The position numbers and the translations under genes are program-made. Positions 9,379 through 21,103 of a stretch of DNA of 64,000 nt are shown here, piece after piece. How positions within the stretch are numbered: the first letter of the stretch is position 1; every line of letters begins with the position of its first letter. The stretch is from Chitinophaga sedimenti (GTDB lineage Bacteria; Bacteroidota; Bacteroidia; Chitinophagales; Chitinophagaceae), in NCBI RefSeq assembly GCF_023156195.1, contig NZ_JAKUKA010000001.1, positions 5,518,001 to 5,582,000 of the forward strand, read 5' to 3'. The notes beneath the pieces were generated by a model. That model did no database searches. It was not told where the DNA came from and saw only the letters and a list, made by a program, of their open reading frames with translations.

Positions 9379-10016
9379 TGGACACGGAAAGTTTGCACGG
9401 GCAGTTAGCCAGTCAGGGTTACACGCTTCACGCGCAGTTCACTTTCCGCGAAATGCTGGAACCCGTACGCGAAGGATTACAAACGCGCAATGGTTTCAGG
9501 AATGGTTTTATACTGATTATTTTCTTCTTTATGTTGATAACAACTGCTTCAGTCGCCAGCTCGCTGGTCCTGAAGCAGTTGTCGTTTAACGGGGTGGTGT
9601 ACCGCCTATTTCTCGGGGTGGTGTTTACCTTTGTACTGATCCCTTTACATGAATGGCTACACGGACTGGCTTTCCGCTATTACGGTGCACGGGATGTGCG
9701 GTACGGTGTAGTGTGGCGGTATTTGATGTTTTATGCGGTGTCGCACCTGCAGGTATTGGGCGCGCGGCAGTATTACCGCATAGGACTGGCACCGTTCGTG
9801 GTGGTTACATTAGGTGGCCTGATCACGTACTTTTTCTGTGGGCCGGCCCTGCAATTAACGATCTTAAGCCTGTTAAGTTTCCACACACTTTGTTGTGCGG
9901 GTGATTTTGGATTATGCGCCTATTTTCTCAAATATATTGATAGCGAACCCCTTACGTTTGATGATGCTGGTACGGGTACTACTTATATCTACCTGAAAAA
10001 ATATTCGGAATCTTAA
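9378..10016 (+). CDS. DUF3267 membrane zincin-like protein
   Basis: The 212-residue protein has four to five predicted membrane segments (residues ~45-66, 72-92, 110-125, 140-175). The metal-binding motif is H91-E-x-x-H95, seen as PLHEWLHGLAFRYYG, inside a membrane helix as in DUF3267/site-2-protease-like families. No substrate is known for this family. The start overlaps the lysA stop by one base, so it is co-translated with lysA; a functional link to lysine synthesis is not implied. An 11-bp complementary pair within the coding region (9546-9575, around TTCAGTCGCCAGC) could form a hairpin. Confidence 0.8.
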   Translation: MDTESLHGQLASQGYTLHAQFTFREMLEPVREGLQTRNGFRNGFILIIFFFMLITTASVASSLVLKQLSFNGVVYRLFLGVVFTFVLIPLHEWLHGLAFRYYGARDVRYGVVWRYLMFYAVSHLQVLGARQYYRIGLAPFVVVTLGGLITYFFCGPALQLTILSLLSFHTLCCAGDFGLCAYFLKYIDSEPLTFDDAGTGTTYIYLKKYSES

Positions 10017-10023
10017 TTTTGTG

Positions 10024-10031
10024 TACCTTTG
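10024..10031 (+). promoter_or_regulatory. Promoter -7 element before the GAF-domain gene
   Basis: TACCTTTG matches TAnnTTTG and begins 8 bases after the DUF3267 stop, 110 bases before the next ATG. A long leader would result; I see no known riboswitch in it. Confidence 0.4.
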
Positions 10032-10141
10032 CATTTACACACTTCACTGTTAGAACAGATCTGATTAGTTTTCCTACCGGCTGCTACTTGTAATGCTTTA
10101 GAGAGGTACGCATACTACCTGGCATTTTTATTTTTGTATAT

Positions 10142-12472
10142 ATGAAAACGTTGACTGCACATCCCGCGCTTTTCAAAGACGATCTGTTGGTTGATACGCA
10201 GGTTTCTTTCGTCCCCTTCCTCAGGTTCCTGAAGGATAAGGTCGCGAGTTCCGCTGGTGCAACCGCATCTTTCTACCAACTCATAATTGATAAGTTTGAG
10301 AGCAAACCTGAATTGCTCGGCCCCCGGATATCAAAAACAATGACGAAAAGTACCGCGATTACTTTGACTGGTCATTTCAACGGTATTTCCGATCACCAAT
10401 AACGAAAAGCAGGACATCTACGCTATCGGTATGCCCTACCGGTTTATGCTGTTTCACTACAGCCAGATGTTCCACGATACCTTCTCCCTTCATGGGGATG
10501 AGCTGAAAGCCGTGCCTGCCGGCATGTCGTTGGAAAAGGTGAAAAAGGACAAACTCGTATGGTTGTATAAACTCATACTGGAACGCCTGTACGATTTTCC
10601 GGTGAAGCAGGAGAACGAAATGATCCATGGCATCGTGAACCCGGTGACCGGCGTTAAGCGCTATGTAAAAGTGTTTATCGATTCGCGCTTTGTGGATATT
10701 AAGGTGAAGGGCGAATTACCTGTATTTGATTGTGGCGAGGCCTGCAAAATGGCGCTGAAACAGCGTAGTATTACGCGTTTACAGGAACTGTTACCACTGG
10801 AAATGTTCCAGCTGGAAGGCTTCGTGGTATGGTCGGTGCAGGACGTTACCGAGCAGGAAGTAATGACGGGCATTAAAAACATGGTGCTCGACCTGCGTGC
10901 TGGTAATGAAGAGCATAACTATTTGCAATTGCAGGATTACCTGCAATCGCTGCTCGCACTCAAAGATGTGCGTGTAAATGTGATGCCCTTTTTAAAGGTA
11001 AATAATAAATGGGTGATTGAAGAATGCTCGGTTAGCTCCAGTATTCTGATGGGCAACGCGCGCAACGAGGGTGAGCGGCAAAGCCTGTATTTACAGTTGC
11101 TCGAACATCTTACGCAAACCAAAGAACCGCTTGTGCTTTCCAAAGTTACCCGCGACGTGGCGCAGGTATATGGTTTCATGAAATATCTTCCCCTGAATGG
11201 AGTAAACAGCTACATATTATTACCGGTACATCACGAAAACGATATGCTCGGCGTGTTGGAAATTTCTTCCGCCGTAGCCGAAGAACTGGACTACGATGTG
11301 ATGTTGCAGCTGATGCCCGTGTACCCGAGTATCGCACTGTTACTGCGCCGCTCGCGCCAGATCGCCAGCGAACGCATACAGGAAGTGATCAAAGAGAAGT
11401 TTACCGCCCTGCAACCTGCGGTGGAATGGAAGTTTACGGAAGCGGCCTGGGATTACCTGGCCAATGAATCCCGAGGAGATAGGCAATATTCGTTTTGAAG
11501 GCGTGCAGCCATTGTACGGCGCCGTCGATATCCGTAATTCGAGTATTGAACGTGGCGCCGCCATCCGCGAGGATTTGCGGGAACAGTTGCAACTGATCGC
11601 GCAAACGTTCGACAGCATCAATGGACAGATAAAATTGCCGTTGCTGGAGGAACTTCAGTATAAGAACAATGTGCTGCTCAACAGCATCGGCGACACCCTG
11701 TTCGCAGAGGATGAGGTGCGCATCAATGATTTCCTGGACCAGGAAATTGCGCCAACACTACAGCACCTGTACGAAGGTTATCCGCAGTTGAAAACGGAAC
11801 TTGAAAATTATTTCGCTCATGTAGATAAGGATAGTGGCCACGTATTTCATCACCGCAGGGAGTATGAGGATAGTCTCAGCCAGATCAATACCGCCGTGAA
11901 CGCGTACCTGGAAAACGAGCGGGAAAACGTACAGGAATCTTTCCCGTGCTACTTTGAGAAATACCGGACAGACGGTGTGGAGTACAATATTTACATTGGC
12001 CAGTCTATTGCACCGGATAAAAAGTTTGACCTGCTGTACCCGTAACCTTCGCCTGTGGCAGCTTACATCGATGGCGGCAATCGCGCGTGAAACACATAAA
12101 TTGTCTCCAACGTTAAAAGTGCCGCTGCAAACCACGCAACTGATCCTGGTGCACAGCAACCCGATCGAGATCAGCTTCCGCAAGGACGAGCGCAGGTTTG
12201 ATGTGGAAGGCGCGTACAACATCCGTTACGAGATCATGAAAAAGCGGATCGATAAGGTGCGCATCCGGGAAACGAAACAGCGGTTAACGCAGCCGGGCAC
12301 TATCGCACTCGTATATTCATATGCGCGCGAGGCGGAGGAGTATCGCAAATACATAGAATTCCTTCAGAATAAAAATATTTTGAAACCTGGTATTGAAATG
12401 CTGGAGCTGGAAGAGCTGCAAGGCATCAGCGGCCTGAAGGCGATGCGGGTAGAGATTAATTTTGATGCATGA
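10142..12472 (+). CDS. GAF-domain protein of unknown function (about three frameshifts)
   Basis: Four reading frames join into one protein of roughly 775 residues. Segments: MKTLTAHPALFKDDLLVDTQ onward; after breaks at 10320-10400, a stretch with YAIGMPYRFMLFHYSQMF; after a break near 11465, NPEEIGNIRFEGVQPLYGAV; after a break near 12040, a final part ending VEINFDA. Residues ~250-400 (VLSKVTRDVAQVYGFMKYLPL..YILLPVHHENDMLGVLEI) look like a GAF fold, normally a small-molecule sensor. No kinase, cyclase or HTH domain is recognisable. The C-terminal half is rich in charged helices. It stands alone, with a terminator downstream. The function is unknown; similar long proteins occur in Chitinophagaceae. 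Confidence 0.7.
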
Positions 12473-12540
12473 TAAGAAAGCTGACGTGGTTAACTTGTGA
12501 AGGGACAGCTCTCTGAACAATACAACAGTTTGCATAAAGA

Positions 12541-12577
12541 AGCCCCCGGCATTTGCTTGCGTCGGGGGCTTTGTTTT
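12541..12577 (+). terminator. Terminator between convergent genes
   Basis: A 10-bp GC-rich stem, AGCCCCCGGC (12541-12550) with GTCGGGGGCT (12561-12570), is followed by TTGTTTTTT. It ends 13 bases before the convergent minus-strand gene. Confidence 0.85.
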
Positions 12578-12589
12578 TTATCTTTTCTG

Positions 12590-15500
12590 CTAGAATTTAA
12601 ATCCGAGCGAGAAGTAGGGCAGCAGTCCTTCTTTTGAATGCGCCAGTTCCGCCGTAATAATGAACAGGTTTATGGGAGAAAGGTAAAAACCGCCACCATA
12701 GCCATCATGCCATGAGCTGGACTTTTCATCCGGCATCCACACGCGACCTACATCGTTGAAGCCAATGAGCCCAACCGATGCAGGCAGTACCCGCGAAGAG
12801 AACTGGAATAACTTCAGGCGGAATTCGGTATTGTTGTACGCCATGGTACGGCCTGCGAATCGGCCGTTGCGGAAGCCGCGCAGGTTGGTGTTGCTGCCGA
12901 GCGACAGGGCCTGGTAGTATTCATAACTACCCCAGGTATGCCCACCACCGAACCGCGTTACTACGACAAAATTGGCCGGCACGCGGAACGACATGTACAC
13001 GCTCATTTCCGATTTTACCTGCGAGTAATTCTTACTGTAATCGCCCACACCCAAATTTCCCGTCAGTGTGGTGGTCCAGTGAATACCGCGCGATGGAATG
13101 ACCGGATTATTACGGGTATCGATCTCCAGCTGCAATTTGCCCCCTGCGTGGTATTTGTTCTGGTTGATGCTCATGGAGTCCAGCCCGTTATCATTAAAAT
13201 CGTTAATGTAACGGTTGTCGTTATCCTCCTTATCAAAAGAATAAATATTGAGCGTTGGACCGTAAGCGAAACTCACTTTATTGCCCAGCCTTGTTTTCAG
13301 CAACACGTCCGCATTGTAAAAGTTGAAGCGCGTGCGGTAGTACTGGATCGGTTTTTCGGTTATCTCTTTATCAAACCTGGTATCGTTACCCAATCCAAAA
13401 AAGTTGATCGTGTTGTGGGGCGCGCGTATGCGGCCATCGAGCAACAGGTCGGTTTTTCCGATAACGTCCGTGAACTCGCCATTGTAGTGGAAGTTATACG
13501 CCTGCGTCGCGACCGCATGGCTGAAAGTCAGTGTCTGCTTGGATTTGAAAGGCAGTTTGCGGAAGCCGTGATTCGTGTATTGCACTCCTGCTCCCAATGA
13601 TATGCCATCGTCGAGGTTGTAACCGGCGTATACCAGTGGCACCACTTTGTCGTACAGGAAAGCCTTGCGGTTATAGTCAATGATCTCCGGTTTGTCCGAT
13701 AAGTGCAGTTTCGCATTGTTGTGCGCGAAGCCGAAGGCATCGGCGCCGTTCTTTAAATCGTATACCTGTACACGTTTACCCACGTGCCCGGAAGTGCTGT
13801 CTACATAAGTATCCGCATCTTTGCCGCCAATGATGCGGATGAGGATGGGCGAGTGATCTTTGCCGTACAGTTCGAATCGATCTTTGCCACCCAGGCTGTA
13901 CAGGCGGATTTCCTTCGTTACTTTTGGATCAAACGTACGTTTGTAGAGTGTTTGCTCCACATCACCGCTCTTCGCGATTTTTGAAACTTTCACTTTTACT
14001 TCGCCACTCGGTTGCCTTTCGATCTGGAACAATTCGTTTTTCTCGCTGCCCGGAATATCTACACCTTTAGAGATGAAGCGATAATGTTTGAGCGCCTGCT
14101 CTTCTAAAATACCCCTCCTGGCTTTTAATACTTCCAGCGTGCGTGCGGTGCCGGGCAGACTGCGGATGCTGTCGGGGAAGTAGTGTACGGCTTTCGCGAG
14201 TACGTCGTCGTTCATGGTGGCCACGAATGCCCGGGTTTGTTTATGCCAGTCGTTCGCGTCGAGCTCATTTAAAAATGAGCGGTCGAAATATCTTGGGTTG
14301 AAGTTGAAACCTTGTATGTACGGTACTTTCGCCCGGAAGCCCTGTGTGAATGGCAGCAGGAAACGCCAGCTGAGTACGCGCGTAATCACACCTTCGTTCA
14401 CATAAAAGGCCTGGTCACGGTCGCGGGGAACAGGATAAAAACTGTAGCGGCCTTTCTTTTCTTTCTGCATGCCCCAGCGCCACTGATCGTCATGGCGGTC
14501 CCAGTCGGCCATCAGCATATCGAGCAGTCTTGCCTGCAAAGCGGCGTGCTGGTCCACCTGGTTATCATTATCACCGTGCAGCTTCTCCAGCATTTTTCGG
14601 TGTTGTATGTTTTTTTTCTCGCTGCCGGGTTCTCGTTCTTCGAACAGGTAGATCTGGTCGCCGAAGTCGTTGCGGTAAATGCCGAGCGAGGTGTCTTTGG
14701 GTAAGTACATTAACTTGGGGTTCGCGTGCGGAACACCTGCTGCTTCGGCCAGTGGCGCCACGACTAATGGCGCATAAGGATTGGCCGCCGATATCTGGTC
14801 CTGTACTAAATCTACCGCAAACGTTTCGCGCAATGCTACCGGAACGGCCACTATCGGGTTTTTACGAAGCGATCGAAGCACCCATTCCGTGCCGCTGGCA
14901 TCTTCCAGCCGCAAAGAGTAAGTTTGTTTGCCCCCACCACGCTGTAAAATTTTCATCCCGCCTTTTTCGTGTTTCAGGTCCATTACGGGGAAAGACATGG
15001 GTTGCGCCCATTCCGCGCGGTAGTTGTTACCAAGCATTTTGCGGTGGAATCCGTTGGCGCGGTCGTACTGCGGATCAATGGCCATGATTACCGTATCACC
15101 GATTTTTTTATCAGATATCGGTGCCGTTTGCTGCAGGCGATGCGCCGTTAGCTTAATTACGTTGGTCGTGAACAGCGGCGCCGTCGATTGCTCGCCGTAG
15201 AAAGCTACGCGCATGGTGCTGTCGCGCAGCATTTCCAGTACGGTGTAGCCGTTATCACAGGTCGCGAATTCAGACCCTTTTCCTTTTTTACGCGGTTATC
15301 CTTCGCACCCGCGCCGCTTACGATGTAAGGAAAGCGATCGTCGCGGATAAACTGCAATGTATGGTCGTGTCCTGAAACGAAGACGGCTGGCTGTCCCTCG
15401 GGAATTGCAGCTTCTACACTCCTGACCATTCTTTGGTAAAGCGGATGTGGAATATCTTCCGTCGTACCAAACACGCCGCGGGTAACCGGATAAATAGAAC

Positions 15501-16258
15501 CGATAACAGGCAGCGGAATATACAGCGAGCGATTCAGGTCTGTCTGTAAAAGGAAAAATATGTTGCTTTAAGGTATAATAGCCGCCATGGGGACCGTAAC
15601 TCCGGAATGGATGATGCGTGGCGAATACTACGAGGCGGCCTGGATTACGAAGAATTACGTCGGTGATGGCGGTGGTCACTTCATCTTCTGTTTTGCAGTC
15701 GCAGGAGGAGGTGAGACCGGGTTTTTCGTACTGGTGCAGCCACCATTCACTGTCCATGATGATGAGCAGGAGTTGGTCGCCCAACGGTATGCCCACCGGG
15801 CCGGGACAGGCATCCTTTGGGAAAAACTGCACATTGGCGAGGTATTGCGAGTCAACGTAGCGCTGCTGGCGTTGTACGGTTTCCCAGCCGCCTGGGCCCT
15901 GTTTTTTCCAGTCGTGGTTGCCGGGAATAATATAACCATTTGCGTTAGTGCCGCGAATAAGATTGATCTGGTAATCGATAATGGCTTTGGCACCCGGATA
16001 GTTTTGTGCTACTTCCGGTGGCAATCCCTTAGGATAAATATTATCGCCCAGGAACAGCACGGTATTATTTCCTTTATCCAGGTCGATGCGCTGTTTCACT
16101 GCATCGATCACCGCATTGCGGCCGTTTTGCAGTTCACCTGCATCGCCTATCAGGATGATGCGTTGTAACACGCTGTCGTTTGTTTGCTGCGCCATGACAG
16201 GTAGTTGCGTCATGGTGGCGAAAGCGGCCATTGCCGCTATCTTTCTGAATGCTTGCAT
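12590..16258 (-). CDS. Metallophosphoesterase fused to a BamA/ShlB-type outer-membrane barrel (two frameshifts)
   Basis: The joined protein has about 1,220 residues. A signal peptide (MQAFRKIAAMAAFATMTQLP, ending VMAQ) leads into a calcineurin-like phosphoesterase: IGDAGE, FLGDNIYPKG, IPGNHDWKK, ATHHPFRSYGPHGG and SGHDHTLQF supply the metal ligands. A middle domain of ~350 residues holds GKYSF/DRDQAFYVNEG-type blocks. The C-terminal ~330 residues are a surface-antigen barrel ending in aromatic FSLGFKF. One base is lost near 15537 and another near 15285. The phosphoesterase would face the periplasm and the barrel would anchor it in the outer membrane. The substrate is unknown. The SdiA-regulated-type gene lies 1 base upstream of the start, so the two are an operon. 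Confidence 0.85.
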
Positions 16259-16259
16259 A

Positions 16260-17128
16260 TTACTTGCCTGGTTGATACTTAAATTTCAGGATGTTTGCCG
16301 AACCTTCGTCGCCGGCCTCATTGGAAATAAACATGTCGCCGTTCGGCGCAAACGTAATGCCTTCGGGCTGTCTAAAGCGTGTATGCGGCAACTGGTATAC
16401 CTCTTCTACTTTCCCTTTCAGATCGGTGATTACCAGCAGGTGGTTTACGGAGGCCACGATGTACAGGCGGCGCTGCAATGGTTGAATGGCTGCGGCCGAG
16501 GGCTGAAATGCTTTCAGCTTTTCTTTTTCTCTGTCATCTTGTCCAGTATTTCCGCTACACTGATCTGGAAAAAAGGTGCAGGGTCGAAGGCCATCGTTGT
16601 CAGGTTAAAGCGGTAAGCACTCGTCCGGTGCTGCTTTTTATCTCCTTCGCAGTGTTTGCAGATGATGATAATACTGTTAACATTGCGATCATAATAAGCC
16701 GTTTCAAACTCCTTTCTGCCTTTGACGGGCAGCTCATATTCCACGGCGCTGATGCTGTCGGTAAACATGTTTTGCACATGGAACAACGAGCCATTGCTCT
16801 TCAGTACAAAGTAGTCCTTGCCGGTAAAGGCGAGGTCCTCGTAGTCGGTATTTTTCCCGAATTTCCAGTTTTCGTAAGGCTTGTCGGCTCTTACGTCCAT
16901 CCTGAAAATACGGCCTTCTTCGTCATTAATCGCCATAAACTCGCCATCCTTGCCATGATGGATAATTCCGGAAATCTCTTGCATAGATCCTCGTACCCGC
17001 AACTTCTCCGGGGTGGCCAGGTTGTACCCTTCAGGGGAGGGAGCTTTGCCGCTCTGGCCTTCGGTTAAGCCGTTACAGGACAGTAAAAGCAGCAGCAGGG
17101 CACAGCATGGATACAGTTTCATACTCAT
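16260..17128 (-). CDS. SdiA-regulated-type lipoprotein, beta-propeller (one frameshift)
   Basis: ATG 17128 gives MSMKLYPCCALLLLLLSCNG, a lipoprotein signal with lipobox LLSC. The mature part repeats propeller-like blades (QEISGIIHHGKDGEFMAIND, FGKNTDYEDLAFTGKDYFVL, FRQPEGITFAPNGDMFISNE), matching the SdiA-regulated / YjiK-like family. A one-base loss near 16510 separates the last blade. Rejoined length is about 290 residues. An upstream in-frame ATG at 17176 would put a non-signal stretch in front, so I rejected it. The stop nearly touches the start of the phosphoesterase-barrel gene, so the pair is probably co-transcribed at the envelope. Confidence 0.8.
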
Positions 17129-17206
17129 AGTTTGATAGGTAAAATTAACGCAAAAAATGCTGTAAATTGCTGTCATTCAAGTGCTGCTTTTTAACTCGAA
17201 AATCAT

Positions 17207-18490
17207 ATGAAAACAGGCGCTCTTATTGAAGCTGCAGAAGCATACGTCACCCAACAGTTCGAACAAAACGCCGACCCCGTGCTGGTATATCACAACCTTG
17301 GACATACGCGCCAGGTGGTGAAAGCCGCCTCGCAGATCAGTGCGTTTTACCGTTTGCGCGACGATGATCTTACCATTGTGATGGTGGCGGCCTGGTTTCA
17401 CGACATGGGCTATGTGCTCGGCGTGCGCAAAGGCCATGAAGAAAAAGGCGCCGAAGTGGCCCGGGTGTTTTTGCAACAGCAACAGGCGCCAGATCACCTT
17501 GTCGACGGAGTAAGCGCCTGTATCCTGGCTACGCGGCTACCGCAAAATCCGGATACGTTGCTTGAGCAGATTGTGTGTGATGCCGATCTCTTTCACCCGG
17601 GCTCCAAGGATTACCGCGACCTCGACAAAAAACTGCGTACCGAAGCGGAACTGGTCACCGGTGAGAAAATTCCTTCAGAAAAATGGACCCTTGGTTCTAT
17701 CGCTTTCCTGGAATCGCATCGTTATCATACCACTTATTGCCAGACTTTGCAGAAAGCGCAAAAGGAGGAGAATCTCGAAAAGCTCCGTTCCAAACTGGAG
17801 AAGAAACAACGGGAGGCTCTTTTAGCCGCTGATAAAGCTACTAAAGAAATGGAAGCGCCGGCCGGCTCGGGGCCCAATGATCCAACACAAACCATGATCC
17901 ATACAATCAAGTTGAAGGAAGAGAAAGACAAGGATAAAGAGAAGAAGGTGAAGAAGCCCGAACGCGGTATAGAAACCATGTTCCGTACTACTTCCACCAA
18001 TCATATTCATTTAAGCCAGATGGCCGATACCAAGGCGAATATTATGATTTCGGTAAACTCGATCATTATATCGATCATGGTGTCGGTGATGTTCCGCCGG
18101 CTGGAAGATTATCCGAATTACATTCTGCCGTCCATTATATTTTTGATGACGAGCGTGACCACCATCATATTTGCAGTGTTAGCCACGCGGCCGAATGTGA
18201 GCAGCGGCCGTTTTTCGGATGCGGATATCCGCGATAAGAAAGCGAACCTATTGTTCTTCGGCAACTTTCACCAGATGGAATACCTCGATTACGAACGCGG
18301 TATGGAAACCATTATGAGGAATTCCGAATACCTGTACGGCAATATGATCCAAGATATTTATCACCTGGGTGTGGTGCTTGGCCGCAAGTATAAGCTGCTG
18401 CGCATTTCCTATAATATATTTATGTTCGGGCTCATTGCTTCTGTGTTGTCGTTTGTAATTGCAGCCGTATTTTTTCCTGTAGCGCGATAA
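17207..18490 (+). CDS. HD-domain phosphohydrolase fused to a Pycsar-effector-like membrane domain
   Basis: The 427-residue frame is intact. Residues ~25-140 are an HD domain with H29/H33 (YHNLGHTRQV), H65-D66 (WFHDMGYV) and D125 (VCDADLF), giving a likely metal-dependent phosphohydrolase for nucleotides or cyclic nucleotides. Residues ~170-250 are a highly charged Glu/Lys linker. Residues ~258-427 hold three membrane helices in the arrangement of the Pycsar effector TM family (DUF5706-like), opening HIHLSQMADTKANIMISVNS. In Pycsar defence such domains are membrane-damaging and triggered by cCMP/cUMP. Here no cyclase adjoins; the gene is 7 bases from ppk1. A housekeeping role tied to polyphosphate or nucleotide signalling is possible but unproved. 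Confidence 0.82.
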   Translation: MKTGALIEAAEAYVTQQFEQNADPVLVYHNLGHTRQVVKAASQISAFYRLRDDDLTIVMVAAWFHDMGYVLGVRKGHEEKGAEVARVFLQQQQAPDHLVDGVSACILATRLPQNPDTLLEQIVCDADLFHPGSKDYRDLDKKLRTEAELVTGEKIPSEKWTLGSIAFLESHRYHTTYCQTLQKAQKEENLEKLRSKLEKKQREALLAADKATKEMEAPAGSGPNDPTQTMIHTIKLKEEKDKDKEKKVKKPERGIETMFRTTSTNHIHLSQMADTKANIMISVNSIIISIMVSVMFRRLEDYPNYILPSIIFLMTSVTTIIFAVLATRPNVSSGRFSDADIRDKKANLLFFGNFHQMEYLDYERGMETIMRNSEYLYGNMIQDIYHLGVVLGRKYKLLRISYNIFMFGLIASVLSFVIAAVFFPVAR

Positions 18491-18497
18491 ATGAATC

Positions 18498-20590
18498 ATG
18501 ACAAACCAGGCAGATAAGCATATGACCGCGCCGCTGTTCGACCGGGACCTCAGTTGGCTTTCATTTAACTTCCGTGTGCTGCAGATGGCGGGGGAGGAAC
18601 GTGTACCACTATACGAACGCATTAATTTTCTTTCTATTTTCTCTTCTAACCTGGACGAGTTTTTCAGGGTGCGCATGCCGGCTATATTGGCCATGAGCCA
18701 GGTAGGGCCGGCTAAAATGCTGAAAGACGGTGACGTGCCGGATTCGGCGATCCTGGAAAAAGTCCGGGGGCAAATCCGTATGCAGCAGGAGACTTATGGA
18801 CGCATCCTGACTCAAAAGGTGCTGCCGGCCTTGCGCGAAAGAGGTGTACACCTGTATTACGGCGAAACCCTGCATGCGGAGCACGCGGATTTTCTGACCG
18901 ACTTCTTCCTGACCAAAGTGCTGTCTTATTTACAGGTGCTTTGGATCAATTTTGATAAACCGGGGAAGGTATTCCTGGAAAACAATGCCCTGTATTTTGC
19001 GGTAAGCGTCACGCCGAAGGGTGCTACTGAGCCGCGTTACGTGATCGTAAACATTCCTACCGCGGATGTGCCGCGCTTCCCGGCGTTACCGGGACAGGCG
19101 CCCGCATACATCGCCTGGCTGGACGATATCATCCGTGAGCATCTTGCTTACATCTTTCCATATCACACGATCAACGGCTGTTACAGCGTGAAAATTACCC
19201 GCGACGCCGAAATGGACCTGGATGAACTGAGTAGTGATATGTTGGCGCAGGTGGAAAAGATGATCATTCATCGCGAAATTGGTTTGCCGACACGCTTCCT
19301 GTACGACCCGGCGATGCCGGAAGAAATGTTGCAACAACTGGCGGCTTATTTTGAAGTGTTACCTGAGGAACGTGTTGCCGGCGGCCGTTATCACAATTTG
19401 AAAGACCTGAACGCCCTGCCCATGCCTGTTAGCGGCCCGGACCTCAAATATCCGCCGTTTCCGCCGGTGCATGTGCCGGTGCTGGACCATGCACCCATCC
19501 CGGACACGGTTGTAAAACAGGATGTATTGCTGCACCTGCCTTACCAGCGTTATCATTATATATTGCGCTTCTTTAACGAGGCCGCCATCGATCCCGATGT
19601 AAAAGAAATTTATGTAACGCTGTACCGCGTGGCTTCCGGCTCACAGATTGTGAACGCGTTAATCAGCGCGGCCCGGAACGGTAAAAAGGTGACCGTGCTG
19701 GTGGAACTAAAAGCCCGCTTCGACGAGGCGAACAATATTCACTGGGCGAAGCGCATGAAGGATGCGGGAGTAAAGATTATTTACAGCATCCCCGGGTTAA
19801 AAGTGCATGCAAAAATAGCGCTGGTAAAACGCCAACGCGGCCAGGTTTGGGACCACGTAGGGCTAATGGCTACGGGTAACTTTAATGAAAGTACTGCCCG
19901 TTTTTACACCGATCATGTATTGTTGACCGCCAACGCGCAAATGACGCAGGAAATGGAGCTATTATTCCTGTACCTGCAAACCCGCCAGCAGCCGCAAGCG
20001 TACGGTTTTATTCCATTCAGGGAATTGCTGGTGGCCCAGTTCAACCTGCTCGATCGTTTTAAAGAAATGATCGACCGGGAAATCCAACATGCGCGGGAAG
20101 GCAAAAAAGCAGCGATCGTCATCAAATTGAACAACCTGCAGGAAAGGGCGATGATCGAAAAATTGTATGAAGCGGGACATGCGGGCGTGAAAATAGAATT
20201 GATTATCCGCGGGATCTGCTGCCTGGTACCGGATTACGCGCCCAATATTACATTGAGGCGTATTGTGGACAGGTACCGGAACATGCGCGGATCTTTGTTT
20301 TTCACAATGATGGAAAGGAGGAAATGTACCTCGGTTCCGCCGACTGGATGAACCGCAACCTGCACCGGCGCATCGAAGTATGTTTTCCGGTATATGGCGC
20401 GGAACTGAAACGGCAGATAAAAACGATCCTGGACCTGCAATTGGCAGATAATACAAATGCCGTAATATTGGATAATGAAATGCGCAATGTGCCCATCGTT
20501 CCCGCCCCCGGCGAGCCGGAAGTGAACGCGCAGACGGGTATTTACGCTTATGTAAAACAACTGCAGCCGGCCGGAGTGCCTGCTGTATAA
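18498..20590 (+). CDS. ppk1: Polyphosphate kinase 1 (one frameshift)
   Basis: PPK1 makes polyphosphate from ATP and is membrane-associated. The N-terminal domain begins LFDRDLSWLSFNFRVLQMA; the PHP block is YVTLYRVASGSQIVNAL; the autophosphorylated His lies in LKVHAKIALVKR; then GNFNESTARFYTDHVLLTAN. The frame breaks near 20276, just before the second catalytic His region (EHARIFVFHNDG once one base is restored). It ends normally with YLGSADWMNRNLHRRIEV. Rejoined length is about 697 residues, normal. ATG 18498 and in-frame ATG 18522 are both possible starts. It is 7 bases after the HD-membrane gene and 11 before a thioredoxin-like gene. Confidence 0.95.
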
Positions 20591-20601
20591 AATATCAGCT
20601 C

Positions 20602-21102
20602 ATGATGAAATACCTGATGGCAATAGGATGCTCTTTGTTACTGGCTCTCCCGGCGGTAGCGCAACAGCCGCAACCCAAACCGGGGCATCTCGACAGTATT
20701 TACAACCCGACCGCCAACGCGGAAGCGGAGTTAGGCGCGGCTATTAAAAAGGCGGCGGCCGAAAAGAAGCATGTACTCGTGCAGGTGGGCGGCAACTGGT
20801 GTATCTGGTGTAAGCGCCTGTATAAATACGTGGAAGATAGCACTGATTTGCGCACCTACCGTGACGCGAACTATGTAGTATATCATCTCAATTATAGCAA
20901 GGAGAACCAGAATCTGCCGCTGCTGGCCAAATACGGTAATCCACAACGTTTCGGGTTCCCGGTGTTGCTGGTGCTGGACGGGCAGGGCAAATTGCTGCAC
21001 ATCCAGGACAGCGGTCTGCTGGAGTCGGCGGACAGTTACGATAAGCGTAAGATCATGGGATTCTTCAGGAACTGGTCGCCCGCCGCGGTAAATAAATCGT
21101 AA
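20602..21102 (+). CDS. Secreted thioredoxin-family protein
   Basis: The 166-residue protein has a signal peptide (residues ~1-21, LLLALPAVAQ) and a thioredoxin-like fold: a helix of Ala/Lys, then VLVQVGGNWCIWCKRLYKYV with the C-x-x-C pair, and a cis-Pro site in RFGFPVLLVLD. CIWC is unlike the CGPC of cytosolic thioredoxin; related DUF255/Trx7-like proteins act as periplasmic reductases. It lies 11 bases after ppk1 and 1 base before the DUF4442 gene, so it is operonic with both. The substrate is unknown. Confidence 0.85.
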   Translation: MMKYLMAIGCSLLLALPAVAQQPQPKPGHLDSIYNPTANAEAELGAAIKKAAAEKKHVLVQVGGNWCIWCKRLYKYVEDSTDLRTYRDANYVVYHLNYSKENQNLPLLAKYGNPQRFGFPVLLVLDGQGKLLHIQDSGLLESADSYDKRKIMGFFRNWSPAAVNKS

Positions 21103-21103
21103 C

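Noticed and set aside
10142..12472. Adenylate cyclase or kinase domain in the GAF protein
   Set aside because: No catalytic motif is visible after rejoining the frames.
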